From Dugong dugon (lineage: Eukaryota; Chordata; Mammalia; Sirenia; Dugongidae): a stretch of 64,000 nucleotides of DNA. The position numbers were made by a program, and so were the translations under genes. The notes beneath the pieces are model-generated. The model was not told the origin of the DNA and did no database searches. It worked only from the letters and a program-made list of their open reading frames with translations. The stretch is taken from the NCBI GenBank assembly GCA_030035585.1, contig CM057472.1, positions 85,805,601 through 85,869,600 on the forward strand, read 5' to 3'. This document shows positions 53,867-64,000 of this stretch, one piece after another (position 1 is the first letter of the stretch; each line of letters begins with the position of its first letter).

Positions 53867-56800
53867 GTATTCTGTTATGATTCTTCTAATTTCAGTTGGG
53901 TCTGCTGTGATATCACCCATCTCATTTCTTATACAGGTTATCTGTTTCCTCTCCTGTTTTTCTTTTGTCAGCGTGGCCAGTGGTTTATCAGTTTTGTTGA
54001 TCTTTTCAAAGAACCAGCTTTTGGTCTTGTTAACTCTTTCAGTTGTTTTTCTATTCTCTATTTCATTTAATTCTGTTCTAATGCTTACTGTTTCCTTTCT
54101 TCTGGAGCCTGAAGGCTTCTTTTGCTGCTTGCTTTCTACTTGTTCCAGTTATAGGGTTAATGTTTTGATTATGGCCCTTTCTTCTCTTTGGATGTGTGCA
54201 TTTATTGCTACAAACTGACCTCTGAGCACTGCTTATGTTGTGTCCCAAAGTCTGGTAGGATGTGTTTTCATTCTCGTTTGATCCTATGAATTTCTTTATT
54301 CCATCCTTAATTTCTTCTATAACCCAGGAGTTTTGAGCAAGGTGTTCAGTTTCCATGTCTTTGATTTTTTTTCCTTGCTTTTTCTGTTGCTGATTTCTAC
54401 TTTTATGGCTTTTCTACTTTTTATGACCATAAAGCCATAAAAGATGCTTTGTAATATTTTGATGCTTTGGATTTTGTTAAGGCTTGCTTGATGGCCTAAT
54501 ATGTGGCCTATTCTGGAAAATGTTCCATGTGCATTGGAAAAGAAAGTATACTTGGCTGCTGTTGGGTGGAGTATTCGGTATATGTCTATGAGATCAAGCT
54601 GGCTGACTGTAGCGTTTAGCTCTTCTGTGTCTTTGCTGAGCTTCTTTCTGGATGTTCTGTCCTTCACCAAAAGTGGTGTGTTGAAGACTCCTATTACTAT
54701 TGTGGAGGTGTCTCTCTCTCTTTTCAGTGCTGTTTATAGAGTTTGTTTTATGTATTTTGGAGCCCTGTCATTGGGTGCATAAATACTTATTATAGTTATG
54801 TCCTCCTGGTCTACTGACCCTTTAATCATTAGATAGTGTCCTTCCTTATCCTTTGTGGCGGATTTTACTTGAAAGTCTATTTTGTCAGAGATTAATATTC
54901 CACTCCTGCTCTTTTTTGAGCATTGTTCGCTTGATATATTTTTTCCATCCTTTAAGTTTTAGTTTGTGTCTTTAAGCCTAAGGTGTGTCTCTTATAGGCA
55001 GCATATAGACGGATTGTGTTTTTTTACCCAATCTGCCACTCTCTGTCTCTTTATTGGTGCATTTAGTCCATTTACATTCAGTGCAATTATTGATAGGTAT
55101 GAGTTTACTGCTGTCATTTTGATGTCTTTTTTTGTGTGTTGTTGACAGTTTCTTTGTTCCACTTAATTTTCTGTGCTGAGTTGTTTTTCTTTATGTATTT
55201 TCTTTTCATCTTTTTCATTGTTGTTGATTTTGTGTTTGCTGAGTCTTTATATTTTTCTAGTTTTTTATTTTGACTTGTAGGATTGTTAGTTTCCTTTGTG
55301 GTTACCTTAATATTTACCCCTATTTTTCTAAGTTTATACCAGTCTTTTATTTCTTTGTATCGCCTTGACTTCTCTCCATATGAAAAACGTCTACATTTTT
55401 TAAATCCCTCTTTTTTGTTTTAACGTTGTCATCTTTTACATATTCACATCTGTTTCCCAATCTTCAGTGTTTTAGCTTTGATTTACTTTTGTGAATTCCC
55501 TCTCTGGGTTGATGTCTGGTTGCTCTGTCCTGTGTTTTAGTCTTGGGTTGTTATCTGATGTTACTGATTTTCTAATTGGAGGGCTCCCTTTAGTATTTCT
55601 TGTAATTTTGATTTGGTTTTTGCAAATTCCCTAAACTTCTGTTTATCTGGAAATGCCCTAATTTCATCATCGTATTTGAGAGACAGTTTTGCTGTCTATA
55701 TAATCCTTGGCTGGCAGTTGTTTTCCTTCAAGCCTTTATATATGTCATCCCGTTGCCTTCTTGCCTGCATGGTTTCTGCTGAGTAGTCCGAGCTTATTCT
55801 TATTGACTCTCCTTTGTAGATGGCTTTTCATTTACCCTAGCCACTCTTAAAATTCTCTCTTTATCTTTGGTTTTGGCAAGTTTGATTATACGTCTTGGTG
55901 ACTTTCTTTTGGGATCTACCTTATGTGGGGTTCGATGAGCATCTTGGATAGATATCTTGCCATTTTCACGATATCAGGAAAGTTTTCTGCCAGCGAATCT
56001 TCAACAATTCCCTCTGTATTTTCTGTTATCTCCCCCTGTTCTGGTACTCCAGTCACTCATAGGTTATTCCTCTTGATACAGTCCCAGATAATTCTTAGGG
56101 TTTCTTCATTTTTTAAAATTCTGTTATCTGATTTTTCCTGAAATAAGTTGGTGTCAAGTGCTTTATCTTCAGTCTCACTAATTCTGACTTCCATTGCCTC
56201 AATTCTGCTCCTATGACTTTCTATAGAGTTGTCTAATTCTGACATTTCATTGTTAATCTTCTGGATTTCTGATTGCTGTCTATGGATTATTCTAGCCTGT
56301 TAAATTTGTCATTATGCTCTTCTCTAATCTTTTTAATTTCCTCTATTGTGTGTTGTGCGTTTTGCTTAATTTCCTTCCAAATTTCTTGAAGAGTTCTGTA
56401 TATTAATCTTTTGTATTCTGTCTCCGGTAATTCCAAGAAATTTTCCTCCTCTGGAAAATTTCTAGATTCTTTATTCTGGGAGCTTGCTGAAGCCATCATG
56501 GATTACCTCTTTATGTGATTTGATATTGACTGTTGTCTCCAAGCCATCAATAAGTTATTATATTTTTTTATTTTATGTTTACTTACTGTGTCCTAGCTTC
56601 TTGTTTTGTTTTGATATGCCCAAATAGGCTGCTCATATGAGCTAGTTTGATTATTGGCACCTTCGAAGCTCTAATGTCCTGTCACCAGGTGGTTAGATCT
56701 GTTACTAGGTATGTCAGCCCAGGAGTCTGCCCACTCCTCCTGTATGGTTTCAGCTCTGGTGCCCAGGTAGACAGCCATCAAGTGTGTGGTGTAGGCTCTC

Positions 56801-57912
56801 ACTTACAGTCCTAGATAGGCACGGGTGATTGGTGTAGGCACAGGCATCTGGCTGCAGCAGGGGAACACACTCTGAGCAAGGCAGGGGGCTGACGGCTGCC
56901 CCAAAGTGTCCAGGAGGAAGGCGTGTCCCTGTTCCTTAGAGCACATGGGTGGGTTTTGCAGCCGGACTACAAGCATCTAATGCTGTTGGCTGTAAGGACC
57001 AGAGGGCACCTCTTATTCATGGGCCCCTATAGCAGGTGGCTAGGTGTTGTGGATGGAGCCACAAGTCCTCAGGCCCCTGATGTGGGTAGATGAAGGCCCT
57101 GCTTAATGGGCAGAGCAGTGTCAAATGTCAAGAACCTGCCACTTCACAGCTGACACACCAGAAGTTAGAGTTCTAGTATATACCCTGTTGTACTGCAGTG
57201 ATGAGGGCCTAGGCTGCTGAAATAGGCCCACACAAGTCTATGCAGGGGGAAAGGCACTCAGAGTCTGTGGATCCCTTATGCCTGCACCTAGACAAAGGAC
57301 CTGTGTCTACCCTGGGTTCCTGGCTTAGGGGAGCAGGCAGTTTATTTTTTCCCGTTTGTTAATTTGTTCACTTTCCAAGGCAGGGAGAATGGCTCCGGGC
57401 ATGTGATGGATCCTACTTCCGGCCCAGGGGACTTGGCAATTGCTGAAGCCAGTCCGGAACCCAGTGCAGAGCAGGGAGCGGGGAGGTAAATGGGAGAGAG
57501 ATTTTTCCCTAAGGGGGGTGTTTCTGATCCGTACAGTACAAGTACTTATCTTTCGCCGGTGAGGGCTGCTTCTCACTGGTTCTGGGTGGCCGTGCAGACT
57601 CTCTGGTGCTGGGTCTCTCCTGGTGCGGGAAATGCACCTCCCAAGCACCATCGCTTGACTGCCTCACTGCTCACCCAAGAGCTGCTCAGGCCTGAAGGGC
57701 TCAGGCTCTCGCTGGGTCAGGTCTGGCAACTCCTCACTGCTTCCAAAACGTCTCCCTTCCCCTGCCACTCAGTCCAGTTTGTCAACTCTGCCTCTGATGT
57801 TCAGGGCTCCCAGACTGCCATATATAATCGAATCACTTGGTTTTTTTTGGGTCTTTGTTTGAAGAGGGTCCACCGGAAGCATCTGATTACTCTGCCATCT
57901 TGGCCCCATCTC
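53867..57912 (-). mobile_element. 3'-truncated L1 inserted in the RTE, 17-bp TSD
   Basis: A minus-strand L1 whose 5' UTR end (CCATCTTGGCCCC on plus) is at about 57912, with ORF1 near 56499-56057 and endonuclease near 54670-54317. It stops inside ORF2, with no 3' UTR or poly(A). Flanking 53850-53866 and 57913-57929 match at 15 of 17 positions. Confidence 0.85.
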
Positions 57913-59549
57913 CTCATACCCATCCTATGTACAACAGAACAATACACTGTCTGGTCCTGCGCCATCCTCACAATTGTTATGTTTGAGCCCACTGTCGCAG
58001 CCACTGGGTCAATCTATCTCATTGAGGGTCTTCCTCTTTTTCGCTGACCCTCTACTTTACCAAGCATGATGTCCTTCTCCAGGGACTGGTCCCTCCTGAT
58101 AACATATCCAAAGTATTTGAGACAAAGTCTCGCCATCCTTGCTTCCAAGGAGCACCCTGGCTGTATTTCTTCCAAGACAGACTTGTTCGTCCTTCTGGCA
58201 GTCCATAGTATATTTAATATTCTTCAAAGGCATCATAATTCAAACACATCAATTCTTCTTTGGCCTTCTTTATTCACTGGCCAGCTTTCGCATGCACATT
58301 AGGCAACTTAAAATTATCATGGCTTGGGTCAGACACACCTTAGTCCTCAAAGTAACATCTTTGCTTTTGAACACTTAAAAAGATCTCTTTTGCAGGTTTG
58401 CCCGATGCAATACATTGTTTGATTTCCTGACCGCTGCTTCCATGGGTGTTGACTGTGGATCCAAGTAAAATGAAATCCTTGACAGCTTCAATCTTTTCTC
58501 CATTTATCACGACGTTGCTTACTGGTCCAGTTGTAAAGACTTCTGTTTTCTTTATGTTGAGGTGTAATCCCGACTGATGGCTATGGATTTTGATCTTCAT
58601 CAGTAAGTGCTTCAAGTCTTCTTCACTTTCAGCAAGCAAGGTTATGTCATCTGCATAACACAGGTTATTAATGAGTCTTCCACCAACCCTGATGCCATAT
58701 TCTTCCCCATATAGTCCAGTTTCTCGGATTATCTGTGTGCAGCAAACAGACTGAATAAGTATGGTGAAAGGATGCAACTCTGACATGCGCTTTTCTTGAT
58801 TTTAAACCATGCAGTATCCCCTTGCTCTGTTTCGAGTGACTACCACTTGGTCTATGTACAGGTTCCGCATGAGCACCATTAAGTGTTCTGGAATTCCTAC
58901 TCTTCGCAATGTTATCCATAATTTCTTATGATCCACACAGTCGAATGCCTTTGCATAGTCAATAAAACACAGGGAAACATCTTCCTGGTAGTCTCTGCTT
59001 TCAGCCAAGATCCATCTGACATCAGCAGTGATATCCCCCATTCCACGTCCTCTTCTGAATCTGGCTTTAATTCCTGGCAGTTCCCTGTTGGTATACTGCT
59101 ACAACCACTTTTAAATGATCTTCAGCAAAATTTTACTTTCGTGTGATTTTAATGATATTGTTTGGTAATTTCCACATTCTGTTGGATCACCTTTCTTTGG
59201 AATGGGCACAAATATGAATCTGTTCCAGTCAGTTGGCCAGGTAGCTGTCTTCCAAATTTCCTGGTGTAGATGAGTGAGGACATCCAGCGCTCCATCCGTT
59301 TGTTGAAACATCTCAATTGGTATTCTGTCAATTCCAGAGCTTTGTTTTATGCCAATGCCTTCAGTGCAGCTTGGATTTCTTCCTTCAGTACCATCAGTTC
59401 TCGATCACGTGCTACCTCCTGAAACAGTCAAACACTGACCAATTCTTTTTGGTACAGTGTATTCTTTCCATCATCTTTTGATGCTCCCTGTGTCATTCAA
59501 TATTGTGCCCATAGAATCCTTCAAAACTGCAACTCGAGGACTGAATTTT

Positions 59550-60033
59550 TTTTTTTAATCTGTTGGATGAGGTTTATTTAGGTAGAAGATCCGAGAATTG
59601 GGTAGCACCAATCCACATGTGGAAAGGAACTCGGTTGAATATCAGCTGTGATTGGCTTTTATTGACAGAATGAGGAAGCAAAAGCTTATTTCTGATTAGC
59701 TCATACAATTTAAGGAGCTCATTGGTCAACAATGGTGGCCTGACTTACAGAAAAGCTAGGCAATTACAAGAGGTTTTATTAGGCTTAAATTTTGGAAAAA
59801 CAAAAAAGTTTTAAGGGCATTGTCCACTCGACTGCTGATACCATTTTGTCAACCACATTTAATTACCACCTATCTCCAGAGTCCTGGGGCTGTATGTATG
59901 AAACCAGGCAGTTCTTAAATCCCTGATGTGCTTCTGGGTTGGTCCCTTCCCAAACCCAGGCCAGCAAGGAGCTGTGTCATAGCCACAAAGCTTCTTCCTT
60001 GCGGCCTCCGCCCCCGGCTGCTCCTCAGGCTAG
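59550..60033 (-). mobile_element. Unrecognised processed retrocopy (484 bp)
   Basis: A poly-T start at 59550 and an AATAAA on minus (59573-59578) mark the 3' end of a polyadenylated RNA. A 14-bp target duplication GAGGACTGAATTTT lies at 59536-59549 and 60034-60047. The sense 5' end is GC-rich and the 3' part has CCAAT boxes, resembling an RNA ending in an LTR. I do not recognise the source and no long ORF is present. Confidence 0.8.
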
Positions 60034-62526
60034 GAGGACTGAATTTTCGTCAGTTCTTTCAGCTTGAGAAATACTGAGCACGTTCTTCCCTTTTGGTTTT
60101 CTCACTCCAGGTCTTTGCACATTTCATTATATTTTACTTTGTCTTCTCGAGCTGCCCTTTGAAATCTTCTGTTCAGCTCTTTTATTTCATCACTTCTTCC
60201 ATTCGCGTTAGCTACTCGACGTTCAAGAGCAAGTTTCAGAGTCTCTTCTGACATCCATTTTGGTCTTTCTTTCCCGTCTTTTTAATCACCTTTTGCTTTC
60301 TTCATGTATGATTTCCTTGGTAGCCACCGACAACTTGTTTGGTCTTCAGTCATTAGCGTTCAATGAGTCAAATCTATTCTTGAGATGGTCTCTAAATTCA
60401 GGTAGGGTATACTCAACGTTGTATTTTGGCTCTTGTGGACTTCTTTTAATTTTCTTCAGCTTCAACTTGAACTTGCATATGAGCAATTGATGGTCTGTTC
60501 CACAGCTGGCCCCTGGCCTTGTTCTGACTGGTGATATTGGGCTGTTCCATTGTCTCCACAGATGTAGTTGATTTGATTCCTGTGTTTTCCATCTGGTAAG
60601 GTCCACGTGTATAGGCGCTATTTATGCTGCTGAAAAAAGGTATTTGCAATGAAGAAGTCGTTGGTCTTGCAAAATTCTATCATGAGATTTCCGGCATTGT
60701 TTCTATCACCAAAGCCATATTTTCCAACTACCAATCCTTCTTCGTTTCCAACTTTCACATTCCAATCACCAGTAATTATCAACGCATCCTGATTGCATGT
60801 TTGATCAACTTCTGACTGAAGAAGTTGGTAAAAATCTTCGATTTCCTCAGTTTTTGGCATTAGTGGTTGGTGTGTAAATTTGAATAATAGTCCTATTAAC
60901 TGGTCTTCCTCGTAGATGTATGGATATTAGCCTATCACTGACAGCACTGTACTTCAGGGTAGATCTTGAAATGTTGTTTTTGACGATGAATGCGACACCA
61001 TTCCTCTTCAACCCATTATTCCCGGTATGATAGACCTTATGATTGTCTAGTTTAAAATGGCTGACACCAGTCCATTTCAGCTCACTAATGCCTAGGATAC
61101 CGATCTTTATGCATTCCATTTCATTTTTTACAACTTCCAATTTTCCTAGTTTCACACTTCGTACATTGCACATTCCAATTATTAATGGATGTTTGCAGCT
61201 GTTTCTTGCCATTTTGAGTCGTGCCATATCAGCAAATGAAGGTCTCAAAAGCTTGACTCCATCTACAATCATTAATGTCAACTCTACTTTGAGGAGGTAG
61301 CTTTTCCCCAGTTGTATTTTGAGTGCCTTCCAACCTGACAGGCTCATCTTCTGGCACTATATCAGACAACGTTCTGCTGCTATTCATAAGGTTTTCACTG
61401 GCCAATTTTTGAGAAGTAGACTGCCAGGTCCTTCTTCCTAGTCTGTCTTAGTCTGGAAGCTCCGCTGAAACCTGTCCACCATGGTGACCCTGCTGGTATT
61501 TGAAATACTGGTGTCAAAGCTTCCAGTATCACAGCAACAACATGCAAGCCACCACAGTACTAGAAGAGATAATGTCTTGATGAAGTCTTGGTAAAGTCAG
61601 TAAGTAGAGAGATCGCTTGTTCTTTTAAAAATGTTTAATGAGGTAGAATTTAGATACAATAAAATCTACTCTCTTTAAGTCTACAGTTCAGAAAATTGTG
61701 ACAAATGTATACACCCATGTAACCACCACTATAATCAAGATTAAGAACATTTCTATCACCCCAAAAAGTTCCCTGTGCATTTTGAAGTCAATGCCCTCCT
61801 TCCATCTCCATCCCCTGGCAACTACTGATCTGTTTTCAGTCAATAAAGTTTTACCTCTTCTAGAATTTCAATAAAATGGAATCACACAATATGTATTCTT
61901 CTGTGTCTGGCTTCTTTAACTCAGCATCATGTCTCTGAGATGGATCCCTGTGTTGTGGTATCAGTAGTTTTTCCTTTAATTGCAATGTCGTTTTACATTG
62001 TAGAGATATGCCAAAATTTATTTATCCATTTACCTGCTGATGGACATTTGGATCGTTTCCACTTTGGGGGCTATTATCAACAAAAGCTGCTATGAACATT
62101 GGTATACAAGTCTTTGTGCAGACATAATTTTTCATTTTTCTTGGATTGTAAATGCCTCACAATTAACTATCTGGGTCATGTAATTGTTATGTTTAACTTT
62201 GTAGGAAACTGCCAGACTATTTTCCAAAGTAGTTTTACTATTTTACGTGCCCACCAGTCGTGTATGACAGTTGCAGTTCCTCCACATACTCCCAACACTT
62301 GGCATACTCAGTCTTTTTAAATTTTGCCATTCTAGTGGCTGTATGATGGTATCTCATATGGTTTTAATTCACATTTTTTAAATAACTAATGACGCTGAAC
62401 ATCTTTTCAAGTGTTTACTGACCATCCATACATTTTCTTTTGTGATGTGACTAGTCAAATCTTTTGCCCACTTTTTATTGGATTGTCTATCTTATTACTG
62501 ATTTGCAAGGAGTTCTTTTTGTTTTG

Positions 62527-62712
62527 GATTGTTGTTGTTGTTGGGTGCTGTAGAGTCAATTTCGACTCATAGCGACCCCATGTGACAGAGTAGAACTGCC
62601 CCATAGGGTTTTCTTGGCTGTAATCTTTATGGTGGCATACCACGAAGTTTTTCTCCCGTGGAGCTGCTGAGTGAGTTCAAACCGTCAACCTTTCAGTTAG
62701 CAGCCAAGTGCT
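62527..62712 (-). mobile_element. AfroSINE, long form
   Basis: A minus-strand copy with a GTTGTTGTTGTTGGGTGC tail and the GGCTGTAATCTTTATGG middle segment. Confidence 0.9.
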
Positions 62713-62744
62713 TAATTAATCTTATATATTCAAGATAACTCATA

Positions 62745-63130
62745 TTTTGAGTGCCTTCCAACCTGAGGGGCTCATCTTCTGGTACTATATCAGACAATGT
62801 TCCACTGCTATTCATAAGGTTTTCACTAGCTAATTCTTTTCAGAAGTAGACTGCCAGGTCCTTTATCCTAGTCTGTCTTAGTTTGGAAGCTCAGCCGGAA
62901 CCTGTCCGCCATGGGTGATCCTGCTGGTAGTTGAATACTGGTGGCATAGCTTCCAGCATCACTGCAACACACAATCCCCAACAGTACAATAAACTGACAG
63001 ACACACGGGGAGAAACCGTGGGCTTAAGCATAACAATGACTGAGGATGGCACAAGACTGGGTAGTGTTTCGTTCTATTGTACACGGGGTCGCTGTGAGTC
63101 AGAACCAATTCAACAGCATCGAACAACAAC
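62745..63130. mobile_element. RTE copy with inverted 5' part joined to 3' tail
   Basis: 62745 to about 62997 matches the 5' end of the RTE on minus (compare 61317-61560). From about 63005 the RTE 3' tail runs in plus orientation and ends CGAACAACAACAG. Some 3 kb of the element is absent. Confidence 0.8.
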
Positions 63131-63384
63131 AGTCTAGATAAAAGTCCTTCATAATACATGTGTTTTGCAAATATTTTCTCCCAGATGTGGTTGTTTTTTC
63201 ATGTTTTTAAAGTGCTGTTAAAGAACAAAAGTTTTTATTTTTAATGAAGTCCATTTTATCAGTTTTTTTTCTTTTATGATTCATGTTGTTTGTGTTCTAT
63301 ATTTTCTCCTGGAAGTTTTACAGTTTTAGCACTTACTTACATTTAGCTCTATGATCCATTTCAATTTATTAATTATTATGATGT

Positions 63385-63840
63385 CAATTCTTCCCAAACT
63401 GATCTATAGATTCAATGCAATCCCAGTCAAAATCCTAGCATATTTTTTGTAGACACTGACAAGCTGATACTAAAATCTACATGGAAATGCAAAGCATCTA
63501 GAACAGCCAAAACAATTTTGGAAAAGAACTGAAGGACTTATATTGTCTGATTTCAAGATTTACTACAAAGCTACAGTAATCAAGACAGTGTGGTATTGGC
63601 ATAAGGATAGACAAATACATTGATGAAACAGAAAAAACAGTCCAGAAATAAAGCCACACTTATATGGTCAACTGATCTTTGATGAAGGCACCAAGCTAAT
63701 TTCACAGAGAAAGGTAAAAAGCCTTTTCAAAGAGTGGTGGAACAACTGAAGATATATGTGGGAAAAAAACTGACCTCAACCCTTACCTCACACTTTATAC
63801 AGAAATTAATTTACAATGGATGATAGACCTAAACTTAAGA
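63385..63840 (+). mobile_element. Old L1 ORF2 fragment
   Basis: AATTCTTCCCAAACTGATCT, ATTCAATGCAATCCCAGTCA and ACAGTGTGGTATTGGC are L1 ORF2 landmarks on plus. The last 160 bp of the window hold nothing recognised. Confidence 0.75.
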
Positions 63841-64000
63841 GATCCCTCACTCTTAAATGTACTTTCCCCTCTCATCCATAACTCTTTCCCTATTACTCCA
63901 TTAAAGTAACACTAAACCCTGGGGACTTCTGACCTTAGTGGGTTCATTTAGCTCCTGAAAACCACTTCATTTAACTAATAAGAACTGAGGAGAGAGATCA

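Larger units (their letters stand above)
53813..61565 (-). mobile_element. RTE LINE, near full length, split by an L1 and a retrocopy
   Basis: The 3' end (TTGTTGTTGTTAGGTGCC) lies at 53813-53866 and the body resumes at 57913. Reading on minus, the AP endonuclease is at about 61300-60480 (LIIGMCNVRSVKLGKLEVVK, IITGDWNVKVGNEEGL, TDHQLLICKFKLKL). The RT is at about 59300-58340 (NNLCYADDITLLAESEEDL, with the YADD box). Frames are broken but the two domains are in the right order. The 5' end is placed by comparison with the copy at 62745. Confidence 0.85.
61626..63380 (-). mobile_element. Old L1 3' region, interrupted by SINE and RTE
   Basis: Minus-strand L1 3' sequence (CAGCATCATGTCTCTGAGAT, GCAAATATTTTCTCCCAGAT). 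The AfroSINE at 62527 and the RTE at 62745 sit inside it. Confidence 0.65.

Noticed and set aside
57490-58047. 185-codon open frame on plus
   Set aside because: Antisense to an L1 5' UTR and running into RTE sequence; a chance frame across two elements.

Overview
This is mammalian nuclear DNA, almost certainly from an afrotherian and most likely an elephant. The organism call rests on many copies of the tRNA-derived AfroSINE, on RTE-clade LINEs whose 3' end is shared with that SINE, and on an L1 lineage with a distinctive 1-kb 3' UTR. The gene order matches the conserved mammalian block TMED8 - SAMD15 - NOXRED1 - VIPAS39 (human 14q24.3).

Layout. (1) 1-1413: a CpG-rich bidirectional promoter with the first coding exon of a minus-strand gene, probably TMED8 (914-1031). 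(2) 1414-21016: SAMD15 on plus, complete in three coding exons (679 aa); its 16.6-kb second intron is mostly nested transposons. (3) 23700-36412: NOXRED1 on minus, complete in six coding exons (357 aa), convergent with SAMD15. (4) 40431-53618: the C-terminal 325 residues of VIPAS39 on minus in thirteen coding exons; its 5' exons lie beyond the right edge. All internal junctions keep frame and use GT-AG borders. (5) 53.8-64.0 kb: the VIPAS39 intron, holding an RTE LINE split by an L1, an unrecognised processed retrocopy, another RTE copy and old L1 pieces.

The genes do not form one pathway. SAMD15 is an acidic SAM-domain protein of unclear function. NOXRED1 is a predicted NADP-dependent oxidoreductase. 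VIPAS39 acts with VPS33B in endolysosomal and apical trafficking. TMED8 is a GOLD-domain protein.

The most interesting non-gene signal is in NOXRED1. A 120-bp piece of intron 1, starting 11 nt after the exon 1 donor, has a 97.5%-identical inverted copy in intron 2. That copy is fused to an RTE 3' tail and looks like a template-switch retrotransposition product. The pair flanks exon 2, which carries the dinucleotide-binding motif, and could promote back-splicing or skipping of it. Other findings are an L1 with a 17-bp target duplication but no 3' half or poly(A), an RTE copy with twin-priming architecture, two neighbouring hAT elements with 8-bp target duplications, and a degenerate tandem unit in an L1 5' UTR. 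I saw no CRISPR array, operon or prokaryotic-type system.
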